Below are positions 1 through 13,400 of a stretch of DNA of 64,000 nt, piece after piece. The translations under genes and the position numbers were made by a program. The stretch lies in the NCBI GenBank assembly GCA_028015205.1, contig CM051511.1:4960001-5024000 (forward strand), read 5' to 3'. Positions within the stretch are counted from its first letter, which is position 1; the number at the start of each line of letters is the position of its first letter. The notes under the pieces were generated by a model. The model saw only the letters and a list, made by a program, of their open reading frames with translations, did not search any database and was not told where the DNA came from. This stretch comes from Mytilisepta virgata. Taxonomy: Eukaryota > Mollusca > Bivalvia > Mytilida > Mytilidae.

Positions 1-1390
1 AATACAGTTACTTCAGAGTGGAGTGTGGGGCATCAGTTTGTCTAGTTTTGGTTTGCTTCTTATGTATATTTGTCCTCTTTATCAACACTGATATTTTTAT
101 AAATAAATGTTGTTTTTTTGCAAAATAGTTCAAGAGAGATAACTTGTGTAAAAGAGGTCCCAAATATTCGATACAGGATGGATTTTCAACACTCAAAATT
201 GTCTTATATCTACCAGATTAAAATAATTTTGCGAATGTACCAAATCTAAAACAAATGATTCATATTTTAAGAATCTCTTAGTGTCATTTATTGTATTTGT
301 ATTTTCAAAAGTAATTCTTAGTAAGAATTGTGGAAAACTGACATACATGTATACCAACTGGGTTACTAATTCTCCTCTTTTGAGGGAATCTCTCATTAGA
401 CCTTGGATAAAAGGTTCCCCTCAGGAATCCTAGATTTTCTCCAGCAATTTTGGGATCATTTTAGTATAGCCCTTAGGCAATAAGAAACCTTTCTTTTTTC
501 ATTCAATCCAATACTCTTTTTTTCTAAGTGTACTATCTAATAATGATTTTTTTCACTACATATTTTATTCACACTATTAATGAAAATAAAGAAAAGAAAG
601 AGAGCAAAATTTTGTTCCCACGTTTTCAAGGCTCAGTCTACAATGATACATAAATAAGTAAATATCATGTATACACATACAAATTAGTTTAAACCGTTCA
701 CAGAAGCAAGATTTTTTTTTATTATTTATGTGTATTAAATTGTATCAATTCTTTCTATATGTGTCATTTCTTATTCAGTCCGCAAATGCCACATATGAGG
801 GGCCATTCGTGTCATTGGCAGTATAAACATACCATATAAAACATTTTGAACTTGTTGGTTTTTATTTTTAACACATTGGTTTTAACTTTTAACTCATTGT
901 TTATCACTTTTTACTCTTTGATTGTTTTTTAGAAATTGAAATGCACATTATAACTTGAATAATTAATGCTGATTACAACGGGCTATTAGAGAAAGCTTTA
1001 AAAAAAAAAGAAACGTATGACGTAAAAGCAACAAGGACAAGAATCTGTAGACCTCTATTTGTCACCTGGGGATGCACCAGAGGAAAAGAAATTATTGTTT
1101 AACTATAAACAAGAGGTTTCTGGTAGAAAAATATCATGGCCAGCTTTGATTTTTGTTGTTTTTTTTATTTTTATTTTTTAAAACCCCTAAAGATTGTTTC
1201 ATTCTAACTACAGGCAAATTGTAATAATTAAATGTGTGGAAACAATTTGACAAAATTATACAGACAAAATACATATCTGGTCCATCATGTAGGCTTGGCC
1301 AAGCTGATTAAAAAAAAACTTGTCAGAGAAAACTATAGCGCGAGTGTTGAAAATCTTTAAAATTCTACAATAGAATCAAGTAAACCTTCA
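1..1390. other. AT-rich non-coding sequence
   Basis: No coding frame with recognisable content, no TIR pair and no tandem array were seen. It contains short A/T runs only. Confidence 0.5.
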
Positions 1391-1391
1391 G

Positions 1392-1466
1392 ACTAATAGA
1401 CTTTCGGACCAATGGAGTTCGGCCCAACAGATTTCGGACCAATAGATTTTGGACCAGTGGATCTTC
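1392..1466 (+). repeat. Short 15-bp tandem repeat (TTCGGACCAATAGAT-like)
   Basis: About five degenerate 15-bp units (ttcggaccaatggag, ttcggcccaacagat, ttcggaccaatagat, tttggaccagtggat) read in frame as repeated Asp-Phe-Gly-Pro. The frame from 1412 continues for 63 codons but has no other protein-like feature, so this is treated as a minisatellite. Confidence 0.55.
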
Positions 1467-2322
1467 GACTAACAAATCTTGAGATTATAGAAAGGACCAT
1501 ATTGAATAAATTTGAAGTGAAACCTTATAGCGTTATTAATTCACACTTTGACGTTACACCCATTCCTTTCAATAATTCAATGACCCAACTTTCGGCTTTG
1601 TAAAAATTCGTAAAGTAAGAGTAATTCGAGAAAAGAACATGCATTTGTAAAATACTTGTTCCCAACATCATTTGATATGATTTCCATAACATTCTGACAT
1701 AGGGCTGTTGTTACCCCTTCGTGGCCCTACTCCTTTGTAAGGCATGTGATGTATCATGAATTTTTTTTTACATGATTGCTTTTTGCAACTATCCAAGCAT
1801 TAGTATTCAAAACTACTGATCTTTTTAGAATAATTAATTGATAAAAGGTTGTTACTGGAAAGTATAGTCCATTGTAAAAAATTTGATAGACATGCGATAT
1901 ACACGATGCTGATATTTACCGATTTTGGTAAAACGATAGTTTGTGACCATGTCCGATGGTTTTTTATCCTATCGTAATAATTCAGTTGTACGGTGTGATA
2001 GAGTCAGTTTGCCCTAATTCGTTCTCTTTGTATATAGTATATAGTAACGAACTGAGGCAAGAAAGTGTTAATGGAAAATTACTATAAAATTTTTATTAAG
2101 AAATTTATTATGTTTTAAAATTACAATGTACAATGTATAAAATTTTTATTTATGAATTTTGCGGAAATGAAAAAATGATACAACAAATGAAGATAAAACT
2201 TAAGACTTTTATAAAAACTACTTAATGACATTTTTATTACAGTGTTTTTATTTATTAATTATTGATTAAAACTAATGATTGTTGATACTGCAATAGACAG
2301 TGTTTTATTATAGTGTTAATGT

Positions 2323-2480
2323 ATGGACTTTTTCATATTGGCCCTGTAACCTGCCCGAGGTATTAATAATGGCCAAGGATGGTTGTAATGGCCCCGAGGC
2401 AACGCCGAGGGCCATTACAACAGTCCAAGGCCATTATTAATACCAAGGGCATGTTACAGGGCCAATATGAAAAAGTCCAT
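2323..2480. mobile_element. Perfect-ended hairpin (fold-back / MITE-like) element
   Basis: ATGGACTTTTTCATATTGGC at the left is exactly complementary to the right end at 2480. Pairing continues, with few mismatches, through GTAAC, CATTATTAATA and GGCCATTACAA to a loop near 2390-2410. The overall size is about 158 bp and there is no coding capacity. Confidence 0.75.
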
Positions 2481-2481
2481 A

Positions 2482-3600
2482 TATTGATACTTTTATTAAA
2501 CAACTTCATTCAAGAACAGTCAGAGTCCTTAATTAATATTAAGGATATATGTATCAGGGCCATTATGAAAAAAAAAAAACATATGTACTTTGATGCTTCT
2601 GTTGACAAATTTTATAATAATTATTAAACACAACTTTCAATTTGATTGTCAACCCTCATAAATTTTAAAAAAGTTGTCACTTATTTAAAGAAATAAACGA
2701 CATTTTGATTTAATCGATGTCCCGTTTCATCTGTTCAGAATGCATGGCTGTGATTTCATAATGCATGACTGAGATTCCGTAATGACTGGCTGTAGCAATT
2801 TCTCCATTCATAATGACCAGTTGTCGAAATTTTCCATTTATAAAGCATGGGCATTTCTATGCATATTGTAGTAAGTTGGTTAATAATGACCATTATTGTG
2901 TGCCTTTGTTATCATTAATAGTTTGAATAGTTAAGAAAATAACAACTTTTGAAGATGTATCAATTTGGATTGAATATAAACAATTCTGGATAATTCTTAA
3001 GCATGAAAGGGAATTTCTGTTAACAGCTTGACTCTTTTGATCTCATATTTGCTTAAAAAGTTGCTATATAAAGTAATGGACAATGGAATCATATTTCTAT
3101 AAGGTCCTATAACGTTACTGCAGTATATACAATCAAAGAAGTTACAACAAAACAGTACATGTAGTATGGTAGCCAATACCTATATAAGAGAGTGCTCCGT
3201 TTCATGAAAAATCAATGAACAAAAATTAGCAACTGGAATAAAAAACACCTTTTAATTCAAATATAAATCAGGGTGAATAGGTATTAGGGCGAACAAACCT
3301 GGATTAAATTCTAGGAATAGTAAAATCTGTTTCAGGCTAGTAAATATTTATGTTCATGGTCAAAATTTTTCTGGAATTAGCTGGATTTCCAGATTTTGAC
3401 TTTTTTATCCTGATATACTCCTATAGATAAAATTAAATGTTTGCCCACTTTTACCGATTTCTGGATATTGGCACCGCCTGTACATGTACTTTCACCCATG
3501 TAACAGACTTTCATTATTTTAGTTTAAATTGTTGAGTTTGGTCTGGATAAGGTGTTGTTGAACTAGATCAAACATTCATATGATCTTTGACTACTGTAAA
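2482..3600. other. Intergenic, no recognised feature
   Basis: AT-rich sequence with scattered motifs such as aatgcatggctgtgatt and aatgcatgactgagatt near 2740-2800, which look like a degenerate short repeat. No gene was seen. Confidence 0.4.
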
Positions 3601-3604
3601 ATCC

Positions 3605-4000
3605 CAACCTCTATAGCAATGTCATTTCCGTTCTATAATATCACCGTACTGGGAAAAGACCCTGTCTTCTGCTGTGTTCACACAGGACAAGATCTTGCCC
3701 TTTTTAGTACATGTGCAAATGACTCACTCTCTTGACCATTTTATAATATTACCATATTTCCTTTTAATAATAAATAACTTTGAGAGAAATATCCATGTAA
3801 AATTAAATTTAATTTGTCTTAAGTGGGGAGCTACAAAAATGGACGAGAGATAACATCAAAGTAAAGTCAGTTTGCCTTATAATGAAAATTGTAATTCCAT
3901 ATTGTTCTTTAATTGCAAGTATTTTTTGTTTACAGTGACAAATTAAGTTATTGTAATGTATGTCACAGTTAAAAGTTTCGCCATAAATGAAAAGCGCTGA
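3605..4000 (+). repeat. Interspersed repeat, copy A of a family shared with 21730-22735
   Basis: The motifs TCCGTTCTATAATATCACC, gggaaaagaccctg, ctgtgttcacac, aataataaataactttgag, atggacgagagataac and gaaaagcgctgaa recur in the same order at 21730-22735. There the family copy is interrupted by two insertions. It lies just upstream of the RHIM-DD gene start. Confidence 0.65.
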
Positions 4001-4359
4001 AGGTGTGAGTTATTTGTGGAACTGTTTTGAAATTATGGCCATTGTGTGGAAGGCGAAGAAATCCATTTACTTATTAAATGTCTTCTCGAATTGGAGATTT
4101 CAAAAATCAAGGCCCGCTCCCCTTCTCTTTAAAAAATCCTTGATCTGCCTCTGAGCGTCCTTCTCTAATTAAAAGTCTTTTGAAAATCTTTTCGTCCTAA
4201 TGTCTTAAAATGTAAAGTAAGTCAGTTTCCATGTTGCTATTATAGTGAATCCTGTGAGCAATAATTAATGCAGTCCTTCCAAAGAGTTAAGACAGTCATT
4301 TCTTTTACATGTGTATATACTTTTTTTGTAGGTAATGATTAAATCTAAGGCATGACATC

Positions 4360-4422
4360 ATGTCTGATTCCAGAAAAAAGAAAAATGACACAGAGGCTGT
4401 TGTAGCCGAGGCAATGAGGGAG
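4360..4422 (+). CDS. RHIM-DD adaptor, coding exon 1
   Basis: This exon encodes 21 residues beginning MSDSRKKKND and ends in phase 0 at a GTAAGA donor. A TTTTTTTGTAG acceptor-like site ends at 4331, so the start codon may lie in a second exon whose first, untranslated exon is upstream and not identified. Confidence 0.75.
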
Positions 4423-7400
4423 GTAAGAAAATAAGAGAAAGTGTTGAAAAGTTTAACCTGGTAGCATAATGACATTAGATTTCGATATGCTATTTATAAT
4501 CTTGAGAATTCGCACTTGCACGAGATTTCAGATAATTAGCATATGTTTATAAACAAAGGAGTCACAGTTTTTCGATTGATCACAAAAATTGGTGGAATAT
4601 GATCCCAAGACAGGATAGACCTTTATTTATCATTCTTTTATGATACAAGGTGCCATTTTTCATAAAACCATTTCCCATCTTTGTTTAAAGTCAAATAAAA
4701 TACATTAGAGGCTAAACATATCCTCGTACCCAGGGGTTGCACCAAACTTTGAACCAAACAGGAATGTTAATTGGATAGTTCTGTACAAAAAAAGGTTTTT
4801 TTTGACAATTTGATTTTCAAGATGGCTACCAGGGGCAGATAATTCATTCTGATTGGACTTATCTTCAAAGCTCTTCTTATCAGAGCCAATTGAATTGATT
4901 TGTTGCATGAATGATGCTTGGATGAACCTCTACAAAATGGTTTTTTGTGCCGATCGGAATTCAAGATGGCCACCAAAGCCCGACTTAATTTAACATTGGA
5001 CCCTATGGGAAAATTTGCATAAAGGTCTTCTTGTCAGAAACTACCAAGCCAATTGAAATGTTTTTATGTATTAACAAGCATTGGATGAACCTCTACAAAA
5101 GTTATGTTTTTTGTGTGGATTGGAAATTCATGATGGCCACCACAACCGGACTTAGTTTAACATAGGAGCCTATGGGGAATTTTGTACAAAGGTCTTCTTG
5201 TCAGAACTACCAAGCCAATTGTAATGTTTTTGATGTGTGAATGATCATTTGATAGACCACTATGAAAGTTATGTTTTTTTGTGACGCTTGCATATTCAAC
5301 ATGGCTACTAGGGGCAGATAATTCATTCTGATTGCACTCATCTTTAAAGCTCTTTTTGTCAGAAACTACTGAGCCAATTAAATTGATCATTTGTTGCATG
5401 AATGATCCTTGGATGAACCTCTACTATGTTTTTTGTGCTGATCTGAAATTCAAGATGGCTGCCACAACAGGACTTAGTTTAACATTTGATCCAATTTGGA
5501 AATTTGTACAAAGGTCTTCTTGTTAGAAACTACCAAGCCAATTGAAATATTTTGATGTCTGAACAAATAGATGGACCTCTACAATAGTTGTTTTTTTAAT
5601 GCCGATCTGAAATTCAAGATGGTCGCCACAGCCGGATTAGTTTTACGCAAAGGTCTTCTTGTAAGAAAATATTTAGCCAATTGAAATGTTTTTGTTGTAT
5701 GAAGATACGTGGATAAATGTCTGCTACAAAAGTTATATTTTCATGCCTATCGGAATACAAGCTAGCTGCCACAGCTGCATTTAGTTTAGCATTTTTAACA
5801 TTGGACACTGGAAGAATTCTTTACATATCTTATCTAGAAGTGCTGGACACTGTAGAACAATTCCTTACAGATCTTATGTAGAAGCATTTTGTCAGTTGTG
5901 GTCACCTAAAATCCAGGTGAGCGATTCAGGATCCATGGAGCCTCTAGTTCTTTTATTCATTACTATTTGAAAAAACATGACCTGAAAAGTATTTTTTATG
6001 AAATAAAGTTTTAATGACAGTTATCTTTCATCTGAAATGCCCTTTATTTTGATGGCAAGCCTAGACAAAAGCATCGATTGTTCCACATGTGTTGATGTTA
6101 AACCGGAAGTCACATCACAATCTTTGCTGATTGGAAAGTTTATGATTTAATGCTTTTAAATACCTTTTAAATGTGTTAAAAGCATGCATAATTATTTTCA
6201 TGACTAATAAAATTACCAGTAAAAATGTTGATAATATAAATATTACATTAGTGTGTAAATTGAATTGTTCTTAGAGTGTGGTCAATCAGTTGAGCAGTCA
6301 AGTGTAAACAATCTCAGCACCTGCGAGTTATTGATTATTTGTTTGTTTACTGTTGAAACACCTGCTTTAAACTGTTCAATTATCATAAATAATTATACAA
6401 GACAAACAAATGATGTTTCTTAGTCAACATTTTAAAATGTTTTCACATTAGTGTCAGATTTAAAAAAAATACTGAAAAATTCTGCCGCCAGAAATATCAC
6501 CAACTATAAAATTGTATCACCGGATTGAATTAAAAAAAATCGCATTTTGCGACGTTGGCGAAACCCAGCACGGTCCTTGAGTGTGGAACATGATAGTGTA
6601 GAATTGTAAGAAGTTGAAATATAGCAGTTGAATTGGAAGTCATGTTTAGAGCAATAATGTCAGGTTACAAAAATGTAATTTTAGAAAAGTTTAAAAGGAC
6701 AAAATATATATCTATTTTTAGGTAAATATGGCAATGAGAGAAGTGGCACAAGCTACTGCACCTTTGAAAAGATTGTCAAAGAAAAATTTAACAGATTATG
6801 AAACAGATTCTCTACCCTATTCTGAACCAGGTATGATAATAAATAGAAATTTATCAGCTTATGAGAAATGAGTTGTCAAACCATTGACATGAAATTTTTA
6901 CCGGAAAAGGTTTACAGATAGAAGGTGTGAAATTGTTGTTTTGAGCCAAAGTAGTCATATTTAAAGATTAATATAGAAAAGTTAATAAAAAACTAAATCT
7001 TTGCAAATACTATGGACTCATAATGGAGTAATTAAATAAAAGCTAAAGTAGAGATAAAAAAACCAAACAATTGTATTGTAATCGGAAATAATTTCATAGA
7101 TGTTAATTGTAAAATAATATCCGGAAATAATTTTACAGTAAAATATCATCCTTTTGAAACCAAAATTTTCTATTTCATAATCACAATATAAAAAGGAAGA
7201 AAATTATAATGAAAAATATGTAACAAAACCAGAAATAATTTCACAGATCTTAATTGTGAAATAATATCCTGATCAATAAGAAATTGATTTTAATTAATTT
7301 ATTAAATATTGAATTAAATTAATGTGTTCATTTATTAAAGGTGCAGTTTAATTTGTAATGTAGTTGTTGAAAATGTGACAAAATCAGATGAATCAAAACC

Positions 7401-10400
7401 CATCAATAAATAGGAACAAAAACAATTTAAAAGCTAGATGTTAAATTTTGAATTATGTCATTGACATTTTTTTACCAGTAAATATTTCCCTTGGTCAACA
7501 TTTAACCTGTAATTAGTTTTCACCTATGTGATATGAGGGCATTTTGTCATGTGTAATACATTTTGGAAACTGTTTAATGGTAAATACTTTCCCTACAATA
7601 CTTTACTTCGCAATGGTGCCCAGGAAAATATTTCACAGCTGGATAGTATTTATCTGTGAAATATTTTCCGACTATTTAATTTTTAATTAAAGTCATTATT
7701 TTATATTTAATAAATTAAGAAAAAAGGAAACAATTTCACTATGAAATTTATTCCGGAATATAGTATCCATAAAATGAAAATCTCTCATAATTACCTCCCT
7801 TTGATTGATAAATTATGCAAATATGTTCTACCTTAGTGACACATTTATCATTATGGTTAGGTATATATAGATTGTGAGTACCTTATATAGTAGACAGTGG
7901 GATTCTATTTCACAAGCTTATGTGAAATTTTAACCGGAAAGGATTTACTATTAAATACTTTCCATATAAGATGGAAAGAATTTCACTCCTCCGAAGAAAT
8001 CTAACTGTGAAATACCATGTCTGGAAACTATTTACGGTGACAAATCTTCCGCCGGAAAAAAATATGACAGAGGAAGAAATAAACCGTTACACTTACACAT
8101 ATAGTGATTTGTCATTGTTTGTAAGCCATTGTTAATTATGCACTATTGTATACATATGCATGTTATGGGTCAGTTAATAAAAACGGCGTTACACTTACAC
8201 ATATAGTGATTTGTCATTGTTTGTAAGCCATTGTTAATTATGCACTATTGTATACATATGCATGTTATGGGTCAGTTAATAAAAACGGTCGTACTCGGGA
8301 ATAATTCATAAAGCAATCTGATTGGTTCCATTTAATACACAAATAACATGCATTTAGATAAATGGAAATTGAAACTTTCATTAAAATTTATTTGTAAATG
8401 CTAATGAAAGAATTAAAATTTCAGAGATGTTTTTCGTTCGTTTTTGGCAATCTGTATTTGTCTGTTATGATTATTTAGTCCCTTCTGACAGAATTCTGGT
8501 ATTTTTTTTTCTGGTTTTCAAAATTATCCATGAAATATAAATTTAAACAGAAACTTTTGAAATCTTAAACTATATTTCTTTAAAAAAATTTAGAATTATT
8601 GAATTCATTACATAAAACTGAAATCAGAATTATTTATTAAATGTCTATAGTTTTTTAATTCTCTGTTTCAGTATCAGCAGAACCAAAAATCCAAACAAAA
8701 GGAGGTTCATTACAGATAAAGAAACCAGGAATTCTTGGTTCTAATACTGTTATAAATATACAGAGTGCTCAGAACATTCAGATAGGAAATAATAATACCA
8801 TGATAATTAATAGTAAAAGAAGACAGAAAATGAGAGAATATTCACCGCCTCCTGAATCAAAACCAAATGTTGAAAAAACTAAAATAAAGGAAGTATTAGG
8901 TTAGTATATGATAGCAAGTAGAACATTTTTTCCGGGCTCACTATACTGGGAGAAGTGGGAGACATACATGTACATGTAGTCTCCCTTTAATTAATCAGAG
9001 AACTCTCCCTGTCAGAGGGCTGGGGGAGAAGAAATGCCTCCATGATTTTCTGAAAAATTCCTTATAAACCAATTTTATGTATGGCAAATTTAATAGTCAA
9101 ATCTCCTTTTAGGCTAAGAGTGTGATGAGCCTTGTTCTATCTCTATTTTGTATAATTAATTTTTTTAGTCCAGCACTGGTAGTTTTGATAAAAACTAGCC
9201 GTGCTGGAGTATTGTTAACATGACGATCTGTTGAGACAAAGTACCCCCAATCTGCAAATAGTTCCTATGAACTCTATACAATTTTAAATCAAGGTACAAT
9301 GCATAGGGTTGCATGCAGTTATTCACTGAAAAATAACATATTTAGAAAGATAACTCTATCGAATAACAAATGGGTGTTGGAGAAAACTGTTTTGAGTCAA
9401 GCAAACTTTAGCATATGAATATGAAAAAATACAGAAGTGTGAAAGCGAGGGAAATTCAATTTAATTTACAACCAAGATTGTCCGTAATATTGTTACCGGC
9501 TGGTGACAGTCGGTAATTTTAATATTTTCAATAAGTTAATTACTTTCAGTCCTCATTCAGTGTTCAATTCGTCATTCTTAACCATTTCAACCATATAGTT
9601 GTATTGAGAATGATTTTAAAATATATTTTATTGATTTGTTTTCTACCTGGAAGTTATCTTTCGAAAAGAAATACGAAACAAGTTCGGAATGGTCTTCTGT
9701 ATTCACGTTTCTAAGGGGAATTAATTTGAAATATTTAAATGAAATGATTTTTTTTTTTAGAGAACAAATCCTCTTATTAGATATTAAAAAGTTACGGTTA
9801 GATATATATATTCTAACAAGACGAATGTCAACAAACGTTGAACACGTGAATGAAAAATGATTTGTGAGATGCTCCAAAACTTTTGGTCACGTGTTACGAA
9901 TTTGTCAACAGTATGGCGGGTTGATTAGTGTTTGCTGCCGTTTTCAACTTTGACATTAAAACAGCTATTTGAAGGAAAAGAAAGATATTTTTTTGAAAGC
10001 AAAATAAAATAACGATGCCGAAAGTATGACGTATTATTATGTTTCCTATTCTTAACATGCATACGCCAGGTCGATCTTGTGCCAAAATTGTGGAGTCAAA
10101 AATTAGGACGGGACAAACAAATTCTATTTTTTGGACGATTTTTCAATTGTACTAAACATTGTTGTGTTTTGATGTAAAAAAAAAAATTAAGATGACTATG
10201 AGTATGTATTGTAAAAGTCCAAATTGACGGTCAGCTGTCATATTTATCCACCCTCTCAAACCCCTTAACATTCAAATAACTATGAAATGGTTGAGATCTC
10301 AACTCTAAACGTATTTTGTTTCTCCTTATAACAAGACGACATTCATTGGTGTATGAGGGGTACATAGGGTTGGTCTTTATATACATTTTATTTGAAAACA

Positions 10401-13400
10401 TCAAGATTCCCACTCTATAATTATATCTGAATTTTTAGTATCCTTTAATTTGTGAATTTTAGTTTCAGTACTTTTAGTATCTTCTTAAAAATATGCAAAA
10501 TGGTAGAGAATTTTTTTTATAAAGGACCCAGTAGAGACATATATTGTTTTTTATGTCTCTGGACCCAGTGAACAATTATACATCTGTTTGTAGTAATTCA
10601 AAATCAATTGCTAATAAGTATGCCTGAAATAATTCATTTACATCCATTTTTTTAATTCTCGAAAAAAAATTGATTCCTCCTTTTAAAAATCCTTTTTACA
10701 AATCAACTAAATATTAATGCCTGTTACAGTGGGATGTTAGCATCAGTGCTGGACAAAAGCACTTCTTGCTATGTTTCTGTTTTGTCATATATTTTCTTTG
10801 GTTACATTGGTAAACATTTGTTGCTGATCACAGTATACCTCGAAAGTTAGTGGGGAAAAGTAAATTCTGAGTTATCCCCCTTTTCTGCTGCTGAATATAT
10901 TTAATGCTATCATGTGTCAGTTATTCAAAATGCTGTAAATTCATTCAGTAGAACATCTTGTGTTTTTTCTTGTAAATTCTATTTTAAAATACTCTATAAC
11001 CTGTAATTAGATTAGATTCACATTATACATTGCACAGAAAAAAATCCTTTTTATTCAAAAATCATAATTTATTATTATGAATACTGTAATTTGTCAACAC
11101 AGTATTTTTAAATCATTTATACAGACAAAGTTTTGAGAATAAGTAAGTTTTAGAATGGGGACAGTTAGACCTGGGGTGCATCAATGTTAAAAATTCTTAA
11201 TTTTCTATAAGGTATGCAAATTACAAAAAATGTTGCAGTCCTTCTGTCTTATACAGCATTCTTTTCTTTTACATAAAAAAAAATTTCCTAAATAATATTT
11301 TACAGTTTGCCTACCATCATATTTGTACCTTCCAATTTATTGTTTACTTATAATGTACAGACTCGGTCTTTCTCTGGGGTTCAAAGAGTCAACATCTTTT
11401 TTTTATTTCTTCCTGCTCGTCATCATGAACAAGGCTATAATGTTGTGAATTTTTTACTATTAACAGTTTTTTGTTTTGTTTTAAACACAGAATCAACAAG
11501 GCCAGTGAATGACAGTGAGTTGTTAATGGTAGCTTCAAAATTTATGGGACAAAGTTGGAGAAGAACATGTAAGTAAAACATTTATCATGTCCTAATATGT
11601 ATTTTTTATAACTCATATATATATAAATGAATTGATTGGTTCATTACTAATCACTTGATACTATTTTTCATCGTTGAATAACACTCGTAAAAGGCAAAGT
11701 ACTATTATTCCTTGTGGAATAACCCTTTTGAGTAAACATATCAGTCTTTCTGTGTTATTTCGATATAATAATACAATTATTGCCCATAATTCGGTGAATA
11801 TCCATAACTGTCAACCATACTCAGGTTAACCATACTCAGGTTAACCATACTCAGGTCAAGCATACTCAGGTAAAGCATACTCAGGTCAAGCATACTCAGG
11901 TCAAGCATACTCAGGTCAAGCATACTCAGGTCAAGCATACTCAGGTCAACCATACTCAGGTTAACCGTAATCAGGTCAACCATACTCAGGTCAACCATAC
12001 TCAGGTCAACCATACTCAGATCAGCCATACTCAGATCAGCCATACTCAGGTCAACCATACTCAGGTCAACCATACTCAGGTTAACCATACTTAGGTTAAC
12101 CGTACTCAGGTCAACCATACTTAGGTTATCCATACTCAGGTCAACCATACTCAGGTTAACCATACTCAGGTTAACCGTACTCAGGTCAACCATACTCAGG
12201 TCAACCATACTCAGGTTAACCATACTTAGGTCAACCATACTCAGGTCAACCATACTCAGGTTGACAATTTTGGATACTCACCTCCTTAAAGGGCAATATT
12301 TGTATTATTATAAATACAGTAAAACTTTTATGGGACCATCAAAATCTGTTCATTTACATGTATTTTTCAACCTTATGGTTTTGAATAAAAGAAATTTCAT
12401 CACACTTTTCTCTGCAACTACCGCCTCTTGATATTTTTTCACAAGCCTTCTAGAGGTAGGCCATATCATGGGATACGTTTTTGGACCAAGGCAACATCAA
12501 GTTCCTGTTTGACTCTTTTGTTTTGGATGAGGGAAAGACAGGACTATCTTACACATGAGGTCTTTAATGTTTCTTTTCTCAACTGAGGCTCTGCCAAAGG
12601 GTGTCAGAAAACCAATTCTCACACCCTACCAATTGCCTAATGGTAGTCTCAAAAGTGAAACAAGAGGCTCTCAAGAGCCTGAATCGCTCACCTGGCAAAC
12701 AATGACTATAAATTAATATATTAATGTTTTTTTTGTAAATTAAACTGAGTATTTAAGGTCACATAAAATGCTGAAAATACCTTTAAAAGCCTTTCAAGAA
12801 CCTCTGGAAAGAAATGGGCATGAATTCTCCCTATGCTTGATTAAGATACAGTCATGGTCAATCTGATGATTCACAATACAAAATACAAGCTTTAATTCAT
12901 CTTCAAATACAAGTATAAATCTTTTGGTCTATATGTTGTCTTCGTTTTTAAAATGTTTGAAAGAAGTTATGTAAAAATTGTGGGTTAAGGCTTTTTATTG
13001 TACTTGAAAAGGAAATATTGCAGGAACAATCATGCTAAGTTTCATCCAAATCCCCCTAGTAGTTTCAGAGGAGAAGATGTTTGAAAATTTGTTAACAACG
13101 ATGATGACAGACACCAAGTGATGGCAATTAAAAGCTCACATATTATGAAGTTTAATCATTGTTATACAACATTCTCATCATCACCATTCACTAAGAATAC
13201 CATGTTTACTTTAAAAACCAAATATTGTTGAAATCCGAGCAAGTGTAAAAAATGGCGGGAAAATGGCAGCCATTTTAAAAATGGCCGTCCAAAACAAACT
13301 TTCATCATCACCATTCAACTCGGGATACCATGTTTGCCATCAAAGTAGCTTTCATCTTCATTTTATTTCTACAATTCAGGAAAAAATAGCAAAAAACAGC

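Noticed and set aside
9587..9877. 96-codon minus and 74-codon plus mirror frames in intron 3
   Set aside because: Both strands are open over the same AT-rich stretch, which is expected by composition, and no splice or domain support is visible.
11777..12253. 158-codon minus-strand frame of Met-Val-Asp-Leu-Ser repeats as a protein gene
   Set aside because: It is the direct translation of a 15-bp minisatellite whose period keeps frames open. It has no non-repeat domain, splice context or start-codon context, and lies in an intron on the opposite strand.
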